The notes beneath the pieces are model-generated. The model saw nothing but the letters and a program-made list of their open reading frames with translations, was not told the DNA's origin and did no database searches. Shown here piece by piece: positions 38,862 to 39,643 of a DNA stretch of 39,643 bases. Source of the stretch: Saccoglossus kowalevskii (Eukaryota > Hemichordata > Enteropneusta > Harrimaniidae); NCBI RefSeq assembly GCF_000003605.2, contig NW_003106600.1:287884-327526 (forward strand). The letters are read 5' to 3'. A program made the position numbers and the translations under genes. Numbering within the stretch: the first letter of the stretch is position 1; the number at the start of each line of letters is the position of its first letter.

Positions 38862-39398
38862 GTAAGTTGTCAAACAGTCTAAAGAACTTTCATTTTCAGC
38901 TAAAATTAGGAGATCATTGAATTGTAATATGATTGGTTGATTTTATTGTCATGTGATCAGCTAAATTGCAATTCTGATTGGATAGTTTTTCAACTTATTG
39001 ACCAATCAGCAATCTTCTTTGTATTTCAAAGGAGGAAGCTATCTGGTTTGAGGTTTGTTGCACAGAATGTCTTTTATTCTTTTTTCACTTTAAGAATAAA
39101 TTTGCATGTTTTTCTTTTTGCCGAAAATGAAAAGTGAATTTGCCAGCATGTACAAGAAAAAGAAAAACGTCTGTTTGGTTTTCAATATTACCCCTAGTGT
39201 GAAATTTTGTCATTAAGAATTATGATTTATTGGCAATTGTATATGTGCTTCATTACCACTTGTTTTAACAATTGTTTTAGCCAATCACATTTCTGGAGAA
39301 ATGCATTTTACTCCTAAGATCATTGATATGCATGGCTGAAATGAAAGTTTTTTGGTTGAACTTAACCACATCTTGTCTCTTTTTACCTGCAACAACAG

Positions 39399-39425
39399 AA
39401 GGAATTTGAAAAATTTGCTGACGAG
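39399..39425 (+). CDS. Candidate microexon near window end
   Basis: A 27-bp phase-0 segment reading KEFEKFADE. The acceptor follows a T-rich tract (TCTTTTTACCTGCAACAACAG) and the donor is GTGAGA. Highly charged like its neighbours. Confidence 0.5.
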
Positions 39426-39643
39426 GTGAGAATCGGGCCCATATTTCAGTGACACGTTTTTTGTGCTCTTATTTTGATTTTTACAAGTGTGAGGTTTTGT
39501 TCACAATTGTTTGTGCTCCCCTTCACCACAGTACCGTTAAAGTTCCAATACAAGTTACTATTTTGTTCATGAGAGTAGATTATGCAAAGTCAAAGGACAG
39601 CTATCAGCTTAACTAATGTCAAAAGACAGTCATTAGCTTAACT

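Larger units (their letters stand above)
34469..39643 (+). other. Intronic region between UPA and the (absent) death domain
   Basis: About 5.2 kb of AT-rich sequence in which I see only short in-frame exon candidates (listed separately), a (TAG)n/(CAG)n patch near 35660 and a 15-bp repeat at 37249-37338. Vertebrate ankyrins place alternatively spliced exons, including the giant exons, in this region. Confidence 0.6.

Noticed and set aside
1..39643. CRISPR arrays, tRNA or rRNA genes, bacterial operons
   Set aside because: None seen. The regular arrays present lack unique spacers, and the window is plainly animal nuclear DNA.

Overview
The window carries one recognisable gene, on the plus strand: a large invertebrate ankyrin (orthologous to the vertebrate ANK1/2/3 set, C. 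elegans unc-44 and insect ankyrins). Both ends are missing. I can place 24 exons with GT/AG borders and matching phases between 8236 and 33445 (5,622 coding bases, about 1,874 codons). They encode ankyrin repeats 3 to 24, an acidic linker, a very unusual repeat-bearing exon, and the ZU5-ZU5-UPA spectrin-binding supermodule. The initiator exon and repeats 1-2 lie upstream. The death domain lies downstream, after a run of candidate phase-0 microexons at 34430-39425.

The organism is a metazoan: small exons, AT-rich introns of 0.1 to 2.7 kb, abundant intronic minisatellites and transposon debris. A repeat at 7364-8194 has the build of the Helentron-derived 'pearl' (HINE) elements known from bivalves: a hairpin-bearing left end, a core of 157-bp tandem units and a hairpin-bearing right end. 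Together with the frequent ACATGTA-type palindromes this suggests a spiralian, perhaps a mollusc. That is inference and not firm.

Layout: 1-8235 is upstream or intron sequence with two copies of the 157-bp-core element and a reverse-strand non-LTR retrotransposon remnant (4950-5090). 8236-19908 holds exons 1-14 (repeats 3-24), mostly 99 or 198 bp and all phase 0. 20199-25006 holds the linker, a possible 105-bp cassette exon (21116-21220) and the 1,871-bp exon 17, which encodes nine copies of a 58-residue DG-rich module. 25672-33445 holds the ZU5-ZU5-UPA exons, with a diverged duplicate of the ZU5 exon tail at 27753-27854. 33446-39643 is intron with the microexon candidates.

Assembly quality matters here. 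Exons 10 and 13 each carry a one-base length change in an A-run that breaks the frame. A 50-N gap at 27292-27341 is flanked by the same ~100 bp on both sides, and the two copies differ in A-run lengths. The frameshifts are therefore probably base-calling errors, not evidence of a pseudogene.

The most promising novelty is the nine-fold DG-box array spliced between the membrane-binding ankyrin repeats and the spectrin-binding supermodule, a place where the vertebrate ankyrins I know have only a short linker.
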